Assembly: GCA_964035795.1 (NCBI GenBank)
Contig: OZ038321.1
Location: 24,857,986-24,921,985 of the forward strand
DNA: 64,000 nt
Reading direction: 5' to 3'
Source: Pterobdella sp. o SKG-2022
Taxonomy: Eukaryota > Annelida > Clitellata > Hirudinida > Piscicolidae
Positions 13,383-25,136 of this stretch are shown here, piece by piece. Below the pieces are notes generated by a model. It made no database searches. It saw nothing but the letters and a program-made list of their open reading frames with translations, and was not told where the DNA came from. Position 1 is the first letter of the stretch. Every line of letters begins with the position of its first letter. A program made the position numbers and the translations under genes.

Positions 13383-16300
13383 CTATAAAACAGTGTCGAA
13401 AGAAGTAACTTCAAAAGCATAGACGTAATTATCCCTGCAACCCCACACCATTATCTCCCCTATCCCCACCCCCGAAGAAAACACCTCCCCTCCCAGACAA
13501 TATGAAGCCACATGATCACCCGATGTTAAATCCAACATCATTAAACGACCTTTTGTCGTGCTAACTACCACACTGTCCACTGTTGAATGTTGGTTTTATG
13601 TTGCAGTCATTTTATACAATAATGGCTTTACAAGTTTTCGTGTTTTGCTGTTATTAGTTATTTGGAACCCATCAAAAAAATATTTTCTATAATTTCAACC
13701 TTTTAGTCTCGGTTCTAAGAATAACATCAAAGAGCTTAAAAAGTTCAAAATCAAATCTGAAAGCCTCAAAAATATCATTTAGAACTCAGCTTGAACGCAC
13801 CTGACTCCTCGAATGAAAGACGCTCAGATGAGCGATGGAAGAGACAAGGAGTGGAGTAAATGGGTGCAGGTAGGATAGTCTTCCAAATCAACTTACCACT
13901 ACTCACTTTCAAGCACCTCAAGATACTGTCATGACATGCAATGATAAGTAATTGTGAATTTTGATGGGTGCACACAACAGGAGAAGAGAAGATGGCATCT
14001 TGAGTTTTGTATTGCCACACCTTTGAGAGTTTCATTGCTTTGGTTAATTTAATTAACATCAATGACTTTCAAATGAATGGTGGTTCAGAATTTGTTATAA
14101 GCCCCGATCTATTATAGTTTTTTTACTAACTAGAAGATTTAAAGGGTTTTGATAATTCGAGAAACAAAGTCGATAAGACCCAAAAATAAATTGAAAAAAA
14201 GAATAAACAAAAACTTTTGGGAGAAAAAAAAAATTTGTTTTCAACAACCTTAGAACCTTAACTAACCAATTGAAAACAAAATTCAAACCATTCATACCAC
14301 AAATACCCTAATTCACAAAAAACTGTAAAACTCCTCACAATAGTGTGCTGCAGTTTAGAGATAGCGTAGATGGAATGCTGGACCGTAGCAACAATGATGA
14401 GAGTGGATGTTGAGGTGGGAGAGGAGAAAATAGCTTGATTGAGACTCAATCGCCACTTCACTTTTGGGGCGTGCTGCGATGATATGTATTAGCGAATTTT
14501 TTTTGGAGTTATTTGGTTATCTCGATACATGCACTACAATGTTTGGAAATTTAAAAATGAGGCTTAGATTGTGTTCATGATAATGAAAAACACAAAATTT
14601 TTAATATAAAGTTAGAACAACGAAGTATTTACTACCAATATAATTATATTATTAAAGTGATTAACAATATAAAACGGAAAAAAAATGAAACAAACGAAAC
14701 CCCACTAACAAGAGCAACGGCGCAAACATCTCCCCCTAATGTGCAACACAACAACAGCCCTCCACCACCACCTCCATTATCATCCTTGGCGCCAACTCCG
14801 CATCCCCCACCATCACCATCATCGTCGTTAGCACCACCCTCATCATTAATATTAGCACCTCCATTTTTTCTAATCTCATCAAATTCACCACTTTTATTTT
14901 TATCAATCTTTTTCTCGCCATCTTCTTCCATATCGTCACCACCATCTATATAATGCATGGAAGCAAATATTCCGCCAGACTGCAAGTTCACTTTCCACAC
15001 ACAAATCTCTCTCTTGGAATTATTAATATTATTATATACAAGTAATCGAAACTAACATTAAAGTAATTAAAATAAAAATTTTAAAAACAAAAAAAAACCA
15101 AAAACAAATAAAAACATTAGTACAAACAAACATCCAGCAACACAACCACAAACACCACCACAAATTTATATAAACGCACAAAAGGAAACTATGAAACACA
15201 TTCAACAAAACTAAAAACAAACTAACCTCAACATCAAGCTTGTAAACACATTGATCATAGCAGCCAACAAAGACATGGTACTCTTCGCACCCAACCACTC
15301 CAGCTGACTCACCAATTTGTAATGACTTACCATTTTTAAGCGGTTTACCATTGTTAAGTGGCTTACCAATTTGTGACGCCTTTTCGTACACAATAACCGG
15401 AGTGCTTTTAACGCACGATTCAGTACTGAAAACCCATTCAATTTTTCCTCTTTTCATGTCAATCTTGTACACGAAACCGCTGTAACAGCCTTCATAGTGA
15501 GGGTTGTCGTGGGTGGGAGGTTTGTGAGTTGGTGTGTAAATTGGGTGCAGAGCTTATTTGGTCCTTGAGTATTAATGAGATACAAAAAACATAATAAAGA
15601 TTAAAATAACTATAAAAAAGAAAAAAATAAAGTGAAAAATAAAAAAAAAACAAAAGCATAAAAATAAAAAAAACCTCAACATTAATAAAAGTCATAATAA
15701 TAACAATATTATTATCAATACTAATAAGCGAACCAATGACGGCATATTTGGCATGGTAAGTGATGCAAGCTGAAGCCTCTATACGGTCCTTGAGTTCGGT
15801 CCACCAGATCTTTTTAACAATAATAATGATGGTGATAAAAAAAAACAATAGTAATAATAAAAACAATAGAACAATTCAAAAATATATTCATAAAATATTT
15901 CAATGGTAATGATAACTAAAGTAACAAAAAAACTAAAACAAAAAAAGATGATATCGTTAAGAGTAACTTTTAAAAAAGCACTAAAACCTTCAACAAGATT
16001 AAAAATTACTCACTACCCTAACGTAACAAGACCAACTTGGGAGCCGGTGGCAAGGTCGATGCGGGCAAACCTATGAGAATGGGAGCCAATCAGAACTGAA
16101 GAGCCCGAACTGGCCAGGTTCAAAGAGATGTGGGTGGGATATGAAGGCGGTCATAAGTTTAACAGATAATGAATTTTTTAAAAATGAAGGGAAGTTGGAG
16201 AAAAAGAGTGGGTTTATGAAAAAGAGTTAGTGATGGAAAAAATAGTAGGTTTAGAGCTTTTTATTTTTCTATATTTGTGCAATATATATAAATTTACTGC

Positions 16301-19300
16301 ATGACTAATATATGTTCTACAATCTTTTGTGAAAATAGCTTATTTAATTAATATATGTATCCTCAAATATGATTATGTTGACTATATCTAATATCTTAAG
16401 CAAATAATGACATAACCCTATAAAAATAACATTGTAAAAACGATTAGAGATGATGATGATGATAGAAAAAAACCTATGTGGATATGAACAATACATTATA
16501 TAAATGTAACTAATCATGACACGAAACTAACCATTATATATGAATATAAAAACATTATAAGAATATAACTAATACATTATATGAATGAAACTTGCACATT
16601 AAGCAACACACAACTGGACTACCTGGTGGTCACAATAACTGGAGAAGCGTCAATGCATTTTTCCAGATTGAACTTCCATTTTACATCCAACTTCACGCTA
16701 GTCTTATTCCTACCATCATTGAATGATCCAGTAATACTATTGTCCGCATAGCTCTTGATTTTTGAAAACTCCAAATAGTCATCGTAAAGGTTTACTTTGA
16801 CTCTTTCAAATCTTGAAATTATTAAAACTTCATCTTTTAGTTTTATATTTTTTGTTTTTCTCGGTTCAAGCTTCTGTTTTTTGAATTCAATAATTGGTTC
16901 TTGGTTGTCTGAGGTACTTATATTTAAACTTTTCCTATTTACACTATCAATACCAATAACAACGTCACTACTCTTCCTACCAGCATCGTTATTATTATCT
17001 CCGCCATCACCACCCTCACTACTACCACCACCACTATCCCAACCAGTCACAAACTCTTTCAAATAATTAATAGCAACGTCAAGTCTTTCCCCATTCAGCA
17101 ACTTATCCAACAAAAATCCGCCCACAGACGGAAAAGCTTTTCTCAACTGGTTAACCACGGCTACAGCAACAATAGAACTTCCACCCAATTGTTTAAATGA
17201 CAATCTCTTATCCTTTGAAAATCCTTTTTGATCTTCAATCATATCTTCATGATTCTTTGTTTTCTCAGTTTTATCGTCTTTTTTGCTATCACCCAGATAA
17301 ATATCGACCAGTCTCTGAAAATACTCTACAGGTTTTAAAGAGGGGTTCATAGGTCTAGTGGCCGAATAAAATTCTCTTGACGATGGATTATCAGTAACAT
17401 CCAGAACATATGAAGAACTCCACAGACCAGCTTCAGAGTGTATCGAATCCAACATTGATCTCAATTTGGTCTTGTCTGTTTTCCCTAGTTTCAATCAAAC
17501 AATCAGTCAATTAAATCAACCAAAAAATCAATAAATTAAAAATTCAATTAATTAAACAATCATGAAATTTAAAAATCAATAACAATTCGAAAACCACCGT
17601 CTTATAAATGATTTTTGCTTATAACAAAATCTCTTTATAATGATGAACAATGATGATAAGACCTTATCACGAAATGCCTCACCATGCTTATTGACAGGCA
17701 TGTTGGTGATGATGATGATCTTGTCTGGTTGGGACTCCTCACATAGCTTTCTCTTCAATAACTCCCTTACTGCTGCCACGTGGAAACCTAGGTACAGTGA
17801 GATTGCTTGATTGATAAGGATTAATGTATGATATGATATATATGCTTATGTTATAGAGTGGAATTTTTTATAATTCCGATAAAATTATATCATATCAATA
17901 TTTGATATCAAATAAAAATTTCGAAAACTTTCAAAAAAGTGAAAACTTGAAGATTGCTTTTACTAATAGACCATCTAAATATATCGCACCATGTGGATGC
18001 TTCAAAGTGACGAATGAGACGAGAAGGTGTGTGTGAAAGATGGTTGAGGTGTTTGATACGTTGTTGAAACTTGACAACACCTTTGATTGATGGGGGTTGA
18101 TGTTGGAGGAATTAGAAGCTGTATTTTGTATATAAGTATTTAATGTTGGTAATTATGTCATTTTAAATTAGATATAAAAAAAGAATGGAACATTTAAATA
18201 TTTTATACAATTATATGTCTAATATAATTTTTTTAAATGCAATATGCCTTCAAAAATCCGGATACCTAAGATTTTGATACCTCAATAATCTGGTCAAATT
18301 TTCTAAATTCTTCGTACAGTCATCAGTGACAGCATCGACTTTAAGAAAGTGGTAGAACTTGTGGCAAAAACTGAAGTCTTAGCCATAAAAAAATTTAAAT
18401 TTTAAAGAAACCCTATTTTTGTGATGGAAAAAGATCATGAAAGAAATCACGGTCTATAAAATTAAAATAAAAAATGCAAAAGCTAAAAAAGTTCCATGAA
18501 AAGTATAAAAATCTTTATTGAATGGCTCAAATCATCTTTTAGCTCATCACTACACGCATCTCGATATCAATGAGAAAGTAAAAAAAATCAAAAATCAAGT
18601 TTAAATACTGATAAAAATGAAAAAGTTTTTAGAAATAGTGATTATTGCTGAATAAATCAACTTGACAACTGAGCTAACTTTCATAATTAACTCATAAGTT
18701 GACTCCAATAATAATAAAAAAACAATTTTGGTAGCTATAAAATTAATTTTTATGAAACATACAATAAAAATTATTTAAAATATAATAAAACCATAAAATT
18801 AAGTTTTTAAATTTAAAAATTATTTGAAATTTTTTGTCGATGTAAGCGCCTTACGTCATATGCTGCTTGCGTCATTTGTTTATGAAAGTGAGTCTAAAGA
18901 AGATATTACCGGAATTTTCAGAGCGGATAAGATGTGAATGTGCAATGTTAGTTTGAAAGATGGCTTTTATTTGAAGAACTAAGAAGCAGAAATTAAGTAG
19001 AGACATTAATGTGCCACGCAGAAGTAGGAGGGCATGTAACGAGGATGGATGCTGAAAACATAGCAAGTGCTCACAAAAACGTCTAAGAAAAGGGTAGGAG
19101 AAATAGGTAGACCAAAAAAACGTGGTCTAAGAAGAATGAGACTCAGACCTGAACTTGCTAAAGATTGTAAAACGTAGAAAAATAAACCCCTGTGCGACCT
19201 AAACGTAAAACGATGACTATGTTGATAAGAGCTCCAAAAACAATCACGGGCTGCACACAAGACACCAACACCCAACACTTCCACTCAAAAACCAAGATCC

Positions 19301-21594
19301 TCCCACTTCAAACCGACCTCAAGTTCTACGCCTTACAACTCATACAAAAGCCTCAGACCCCATCCACCCATTACACCCGCTCACCACACAAAAAGCTCAC
19401 CCCAGATACAAAAAATAATCCACATTCAACAACACCGACTACACCATAAACATACCCACCACCAAAAACACCTTTTACGCACAAATAAAAAATAAAATCC
19501 TCAACAAACAACCCCCTCCAATATAAGACTCAGAAAAAAACCCTAGATGAACACACACGACGCACCCTCGCCCAACTCGAATCAAACAAATTGCCCTTCA
19601 CCCTCATACCTCAACAAAATCTCACCCTCATGCCCACTCTGCCACGCTCACCCTTACGACACCCATCGCCTCTTCAGCTGCCCAAAAATAAGTACCACAT
19701 TGGGACCCGAGAGTCTATGGAACGACCGTGTGAAAACGGCTGAGCTCTTGAAAAACCGGAGGGTTTTAATGGGAACCTGAAAAGCACCCACTCACGACTA
19801 GGGTGTTTGGGGTTAAAAAAAAAGGATAAAAAAGCATTTTACCGGGATTTTCAATAACCCAGACATTCTCAGACGCCGAAGTGTCCGGATTTTGAAGGCT
19901 TGCAGTATATTTATTTATGCGGAAAGTTATAATTTTAGACTGATGAGTGGAAAAATTTTTATTTTCCAGTTCGACTCGAGAAAAGCTTCGTGTTTTTGTT
20001 TAATAAATCATGTTACTTTTTCATATAAATAAGCTATAATCATAACTTAGTTGAAAAGCTTAGGTATTGCCTATTCAACAACTTACACACTCACCAAATC
20101 AACGCTTCCTAATTGAATTCTTTTCCCCATTCTCTTGACCACCCCATCAACTCTTCCTTCCCAGTACAACCCACCATCTCTTTCTCTCCTCACCACGTCT
20201 CCAGAACATCTATTGTGAGGTTTGTATGGAATTTGATGGTTCATCATCAACTAATTTTATTGGTTGATGTAATTATAATCAATCTAAAGAAAGTCATTGA
20301 CTGAACACAAAGATTTTATTAAGTCGAAATCACATTATCAAGTGAAGTTTTTATTCCTCCTAGGCTAATCAGACCATCAATATAATCGTTTATCGTTAAT
20401 ATATGTGAAAAACTGCTGAAGATTCTACATAAACAAAATTTGAACACAAGATTCAAAACCTCATGACGGACCCATGGTAGTCAAGATTCTTATCTGTGCT
20501 TAATACACATATCCGGTCTGCCCCCCCTGTTTTGAGCGCCAATTTGTACGTTAATATATATGAATATACATCTATTTTCATCGATTCCTTTATTGATACC
20601 AATGAATAAACAATAAGAATCAATGATTATGAAGTTAGTGAACGGTTAATTGATTATTATTCACTTTCTAAACTGTTTTGTTACATTGTACTATAAATAA
20701 GTGAAACTAACCAATCCAAAGAACTCCTCTCCTGGTATCATGTTCCTTATCCTCCCCATCATCATCATCATCATTATCTTCAAGGTTTCTCAGCTCCAAT
20801 ATTGTGCCTTCAAGCAAGTTACCAAGAAGAATATCATCATCATCATCATTATCATGTCTTCCATCAGTCATTTCACCATCTCTACCTCCAATTTCCTCTT
20901 CACATTCTTTATCACTTTTCTTGACCACCTCTGAATTTTTCTTTCCACTCATACCTTCAAAAACAACCTCACTCACAGTAGCCCAACAAGAAACTTCAGT
21001 AATCCCATATAAGTTAAAAATTCGAGTACAATTCCCCTTCTGTCTCATCGCCTCCAACTCCCGTCGACCTGGGCACCTCTCGCCACCAAGAGCAAGAACT
21101 CGCAGAAAAGAGTTTGTGGAGAGTAGGGTAGTTTTCAAGTGAAGATGCAGTAGCTTTAGTAGAGATGGAGTCAACTAAGGGTTGATAGTGTTTTTCTAAT
21201 TATTTTTGCAAGTTCTATGAAAAAATTATATTTTAGAAAATAATGATTACAATATATACTATTTTTTGTACACAAGAGGTAGCGCCTAGTTAAACACACC
21301 TAATTCGTTAATGAAACACTAATTCGGCGTGACTGGGTCGACTAAAATACATACAAAAACTAAGAAGAATGCTTTTTACAATAGATATAAGTAGTTGAAA
21401 CCAACGGCAAGCACGGAAGCCTTGTTTCTTGCATGCAAAACTTCGATTAACTTGGCAGGGTTTGATTTGATGTCTTCAGTGGTGATGAGTAAGCATGATG
21501 ATGTGTTAAAGGTAGTGAAGATCTGTCGAGGAGGTTTCAATATTGAAGGTAAATTGGTATAAATTTTTGTATTAAGAGATAGATGAATATAAAA

Positions 21595-21658
<64 letters not shown>

Positions 21659-24600
21659 GAATGGTTAGATGCATATTTCAGCCATACCTGAACAAAGGAA
21701 GGATCGAAAGACATCGGTGAAGAGAGAAATGAGATGTCTGATGCTGTTTGGTCAAACAACTTGCTGTTTATAGGCATTTTATTATATAACCATATGTTAG
21801 TGAAGATCACATTAACAATCCAATAACAGCCATCCATCTATAAAGAATACAAGAGTCACTAACTCTCAACCAATACAGCCATGATCGTCATTAAAACATT
21901 CATATAATTTCCTCTCACCAACATAAATAATAATGATGCATAGTAATATAACAACCTTCATTTATTTTTTTATTATTCAATTAGATTATACTTCTGTACA
22001 TATCCCAGTAACTGGGATTGACAGCAGTCGGCCTAGATTATTGATGCCATAATTTATAAAAAAGGCCATTTTATTTGGTAAAAATTTTTAGACTGCTAGC
22101 CCGAGCTAACGTCCAACTTGAAATTAGTAAACTAAAGATCAGCCGTTTCCACACTTGGGCAGTTTGCCTTGGCGTTGTCAACAAAAAGAAAGAAGAAAAT
22201 GACAACGATACCAGGTTATCGGCTTATCAATACCTGCTACTAGAGTCTACTGTTATCCAGGTTATAAAAAAAAGATCTCAATTTAGAGACTATCTTTGGT
22301 GCAGTTTAAAATCATGCCCAGAACCACTTTGATGCAGTTTAACGTCATTCCCAAAACCCAGCTCAATAACAAATCTCCACAATCCACAAAAAACCCACAA
22401 TCCAACATGAATCATTCCAATCCATAATACAGCCAAATAAGCGACCATAAATCATCACAACCCACAAAAACTCCCAAAATCAACGATAAATCACCACAAT
22501 CCATGACAAATCACCAAAATCACTAAAATCCATGAATCCCAACAATCCACCATGAATCTCCACAACCCACCAAAATCTCCACAATTTACCATGAATCACC
22601 AAAATTTATAATGAATCCTCAAAATTCACCACAACTCACCAAAATCTTCACAATCTATCACAGTCCACCAAAATCCCCACAATCCTCTATGAATCACCAA
22701 AATTCAAAAATACATCAAAATCTCTTCAATCCACCATAAGCACCACAATCCACCATAAATAACCAAAATCCTTTCAATCCACCATAAATTCCTATAACTC
22801 ACCATAATCACCAATAAACCCCAACAATCCACCAACAAAAACCTTTGTACTTAATAAAATTATCTTTAGTGTTCAAATAATTTGCAGTATTTTACTTTGG
22901 CTAAAAAAGATTATTAATCCACCATGAATCACTAAAATTTACCATAAATTCCCACAATCTATCGAAATCCTTTCAATTCACCACAAATCACTAAAATCCC
23001 CAAAATAAGTACCACACTGAGTCCCGAGAGTCTGTGGACCAACCCCGTGAAAGCGGCTGAGCTCCTGGACCACTGAACAATCTTGATGGAAACATGAGAA
23101 GCATCCAACCAAGACAAGAGTGCATGAGGTAAAAAAAATCCCTAAAATCCACCATAAATCACCGCAATTCTCTAAATCCACCATAAAGCACCACAATCCA
23201 TGATAAATCCTAACAAGCCACTAAAATCACCATAAACCCCTAAAATCTATAATAAGCCCCCAAAATCCACAATGAATCAATGAAATCAACCATAGACCAT
23301 CACAACACACCATAAGGCACCACATTCCACCAAAAATAACCAAATTCCCCCAAAAAGCACCTAAATCCCAGCAATCACCACATTATTATTATTGATCCAA
23401 TTAGATTATAATGCAGTAAATGTCCCAGTAACTGGGGTTGACAGCAGTAGGCCTAGGTTATTGGTATTATAATAGAGTAATTTATAAAAACCCTTTTTTA
23501 TTTGGGAAAAAAAATGACCTTTTTCATAAATTATTTTATTTATAATACCATTATTTTATTTATTTGTTGTTATGGGTTGTGTTAAACAGAGAATTTTGTT
23601 CTATCCTTATATTCAATGAATCAATTCAAACATTAAAAGTAAGCGCTATAATAGAGCATTCACCTGATATGAGTGATATTAGGTATGATACATTTGTTAG
23701 GAACAAACACAATCTTTGGTATCCCGGTACTTCCTGATGTTGACACTATATATATTATTCTGTTGCCTATGTCAACTGTGGCTGGTGGATTGAAAGAAGA
23801 ACTAGATATTTTCACACTACTGAAATTATTCAATCAATTATATTGGAATGCTTATCAAGGATTTATAATTTAGTGATCTCACATACAAAATAAATAATAT
23901 AAAAATCTCACATTTATTGTGTGAAGTTGGTGAGAAAATATTAGAATTAACATGACTAGGAAGAGTAACCATGAAAACACCAGAAAGAGCCAAACTTTTC
24001 ACTTGAACCTCATGCAGAGTTTGTAAAAATAAAACTACCTGTAATAGGTTTGTGTCATGGTTAGAAGATTGTGTTTTATTTTCTACTATAAACAATTTTA
24101 TGTTATTTATAGATTTAAATAATTGATCTTTATTGTTAATAACTGATAAATATCATGGAGAAAAATGTGATATAATTTCAAATCTATCTTTAGTGGCAAA
24201 AGGAGTAATTAAGGTAAAGTCATAGTTAACTCAAATCATATTGAAAATTACTATATTTATATTTTTGAAAATCTTAAGTAACTTGTGGAGAATCAGTGAA
24301 GATATATCTCAATTCAGTTACATTCCTCATCTCTTCAAACTTTTCTTTTCTTCCCATTAACTCCATATTGACTGACATGAAAATGCCATGACCCCTCATC
24401 ACACTACAATTATGTCCATTGATTTTCATGAGCTCAAAAAATAAAAAATTAATAATTTTACATGAAAGTTTATGAAGACATTACACTATTAATGAAAAGC
24501 TTTTACTTTTAATATAACTCATAAATATACTTTTTTTTTTAGAAAACCAAATTATACTATAAAATCTACATCAAATAGGTTCTCATTCCCACCTTAGCAT

Positions 24601-24971
24601 CAGTGCAATGTAGTTCAAGTCAGCTGCCATCATGAAACCATAAACACCTACTTGTATGTTGATTTCTTCTGAAATCTGAACAATATTCATAAACTTATTT
24701 AGTAAAGTTTTGAGTTCATAAAAAGCTTTTAAACAGTTTTAAAAAATTTCTAGACTAAATATACTTTTGAGAGCTTAATTTAATTAAACTTTTAAATGCA
24801 ACAAATCTTTACACCAGTTTTATAAGATTAAATTTACCGCCAAACCTTTTGAATGGTCTCGAACAACTCGCTATATGTGACTGATGTAATTTCAACACCA
24901 TCATCATAACGCACTGCTTGCCCATTGGAATTATCAATTAAAGCGTCTCCAAAAAAGTCGTATAAAGACAT
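13383..24971 (-). CDS. AASDH: AASDH, beta-alanine-activating enzyme type (A domain, carrier, PQQ propeller)
   Basis: Twenty phase-matched exons (descending): 24971-24846, 24675-24593, 24403-24283, 24038-23981, 23781-23664, 21763-21688, 21522-21406, 21174-20712, 20526-20460, 20209-20095, 18080-17990, 17787-17683, 17484-16623, 16109-16037, 15809-15734, 15489-15227, 15012-14710, 14473-14339, 14020-13801, 13579-13383; 3669 nt, about 1222 residues (human about 1098). The start MSLYDFFGDALIDN matches the family N-terminus. Adenylation motifs: STSGSTGIPK (about 140-150), NLYGITE (about 287-293), SGD and GRVDGVVKRMGKR, NKHGK (about 511-515, catalytic Lys). The carrier domain holds LGGSS, with the phosphopantetheine Ser near 616. 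From about 790, PQQ-type repeats (CIDASP, RIEASAC, CVKSTP, IFSSP) end with GCRDNYVYAFE. The family adenylates beta-alanine or related acids and loads the carrier; the physiological product is unresolved. The exon at 24038-23981 is the least certain. Confidence 0.94.
14710..15012 (-). CDS. AASDH: AASDH propeller exon with acidic/glycine-rich insertion
   Basis: The exon begins REICVWKVNLQSGGIFAS and ends TLGGDVCAVAL, both matching one propeller blade. Between them sit about 60 residues rich in Asp, Glu, Asn and Gly (DDMEEDGEKK, then DDDGDGGGCG and a run of six Gly). The insertion keeps the frame and falls where a loop between strands is expected. The proline-rich frame on the other strand (14657-14953) is its shadow. 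Confidence 0.88.
16623..17484 (-). CDS. AASDH: AASDH exon 13: adenylation end, carrier domain, propeller start
   Basis: At 862 bp this is the largest exon of the gene. It completes the A10 motif (HGKTDK), then carries the phosphopantetheine attachment region FKQLGGSSIVAVAVVNQLRK. A Ser/Gly/Asp-rich linker follows (GGGSSEGGDGGDNNN), then the first propeller strand WKFNLEKCIDASPVIV. The usual carrier motif is LGG(D/H)S; here it is LGGSS, which keeps the attachment serine. Confidence 0.93.
19192..19800 (+). pseudogene. 3' fragment of a non-LTR retrotransposon (LINE)
   Basis: A GC-richer patch inside an AASDH intron, opposite to the host gene. Frame 1 reads APKTITGCTQDTNTQHFH (19220-19270) and later TLAQLESNKLPFTL. 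A one-base shift near 19605 then gives SYLNKISPSCPLCHAHPYDT, HRLFSCPKISTTLGPESLW and VKTAELL. This is the C-terminal end of a reverse transcriptase polyprotein, with the Cys-Cys-His-Cys knuckle typical of jockey/CR1-like LINEs. Stops and the frameshift show it is dead. The rest of the element (endonuclease and RT core) is absent, consistent with 5' truncation. Confidence 0.85.
21597..21655. repeat. (AT)n microsatellite
   Basis: A 59-base uninterrupted AT run in the AASDH intron between the exons at 21688 and 21522. It produces a spurious Tyr-Ile repeat frame. Confidence 0.98.
21973..22079. repeat. Left copy of a direct repeat flanking the minisatellite
   Basis: It shares CCCAGTAACTGGG, TTGACAGCAGT and GGCCTAG with the copy at 23386-23506, in the same orientation and about 1.4 kb apart. 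Both sit at the edges of the minisatellite block. They look like two copies of a dispersed repeat; no coding potential was recognised. Confidence 0.75.
22370..23385. repeat. Degenerate AC-rich minisatellite
   Basis: About 1 kb is made of variants of AATCCACCATAAATCACC and AAAATCCACAATGAATCACC, with period units near 11-13 bases in changing order. It lies in the AASDH intron between the exons at 23664 and 21763 and is interrupted by a LINE tail at 22997-23133. Confidence 0.85.
22997..23133 (+). pseudogene. Second LINE 3' tail, inside the minisatellite
   Basis: It reads PKISTTLSPESLWTNPVKAA then ELLDH and a stop, then about 70 bases that also match the end of the fragment at 19190-19800. The two copies therefore belong to the same family. 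The array resumes directly after an A-rich run on the right. Confidence 0.85.
23386..23506. repeat. Right copy of the direct repeat
   Basis: Same orientation and core as 21973-22079, with a few substitutions and a roughly 10-base insertion before AATTTATAAAA. Begins with an ATT microsatellite tract. Confidence 0.75.
23664..23781 (-). CDS. AASDH: AASDH exon with the ATP-binding P-loop motif
   Basis: This exon reads IIYIVSTSGSTGIPKIVFVP, the Ser/Thr/Gly-rich A3 motif of ANL adenylating enzymes that grips the ATP phosphates, followed by NKCIIPNITHI. Donor CAG/GTGAAT. The acceptor could be at 23782 or some 25 bases further upstream on the minus strand; the first choice gives a consistent phase with the preceding exon. 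Confidence 0.9.
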
Positions 24972-25136
24972 TTCTGTTTTGCTTCGTTTATCAAGTTTAA
25001 TTTTTAAAAGCTTATAGAAAAAGACACAAGTGCTTTTCAACTAATTCATAAAAAAGTGAACTTCCATCGAAAAGTTTAAAATTTATTTTTAAAAGTTTCA
25101 GTAATTAAAAAACATAAAAATATTTAAACAGGATTA
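24972..25136 (-). promoter_or_regulatory. PPIE-AASDH spacer with poly(A) hexamer and splice-acceptor-like site
   Basis: Only 165 bp separate the PPIE stop from the AASDH start. On the minus strand an AATAAA hexamer lies at 25087-25082, about 50 bases past the PPIE stop. A CAG lies two bases before the AASDH ATG (24976-24974). This order resembles spacers of trans-spliced operons in animals that use spliced leaders, but no spliced leader is visible here, so the role is inferred. Confidence 0.4.

Noticed and set aside
14657..14953. Proline/serine-rich plus-strand frame
   Set aside because: It is the complement of the acidic/glycine insertion in an AASDH exon with solid family matches on both sides.
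21376..21837. Single 153-codon frame with a Tyr-Ile repeat
   Set aside because: The frame reads through an (AT)n intron between two real AASDH exons (21763-21688 and 21522-21406).
22075..22332. 85-codon plus-strand frame
   Set aside because: It starts in the flanking repeat, has no homology or splice context, and ends at the minisatellite edge.
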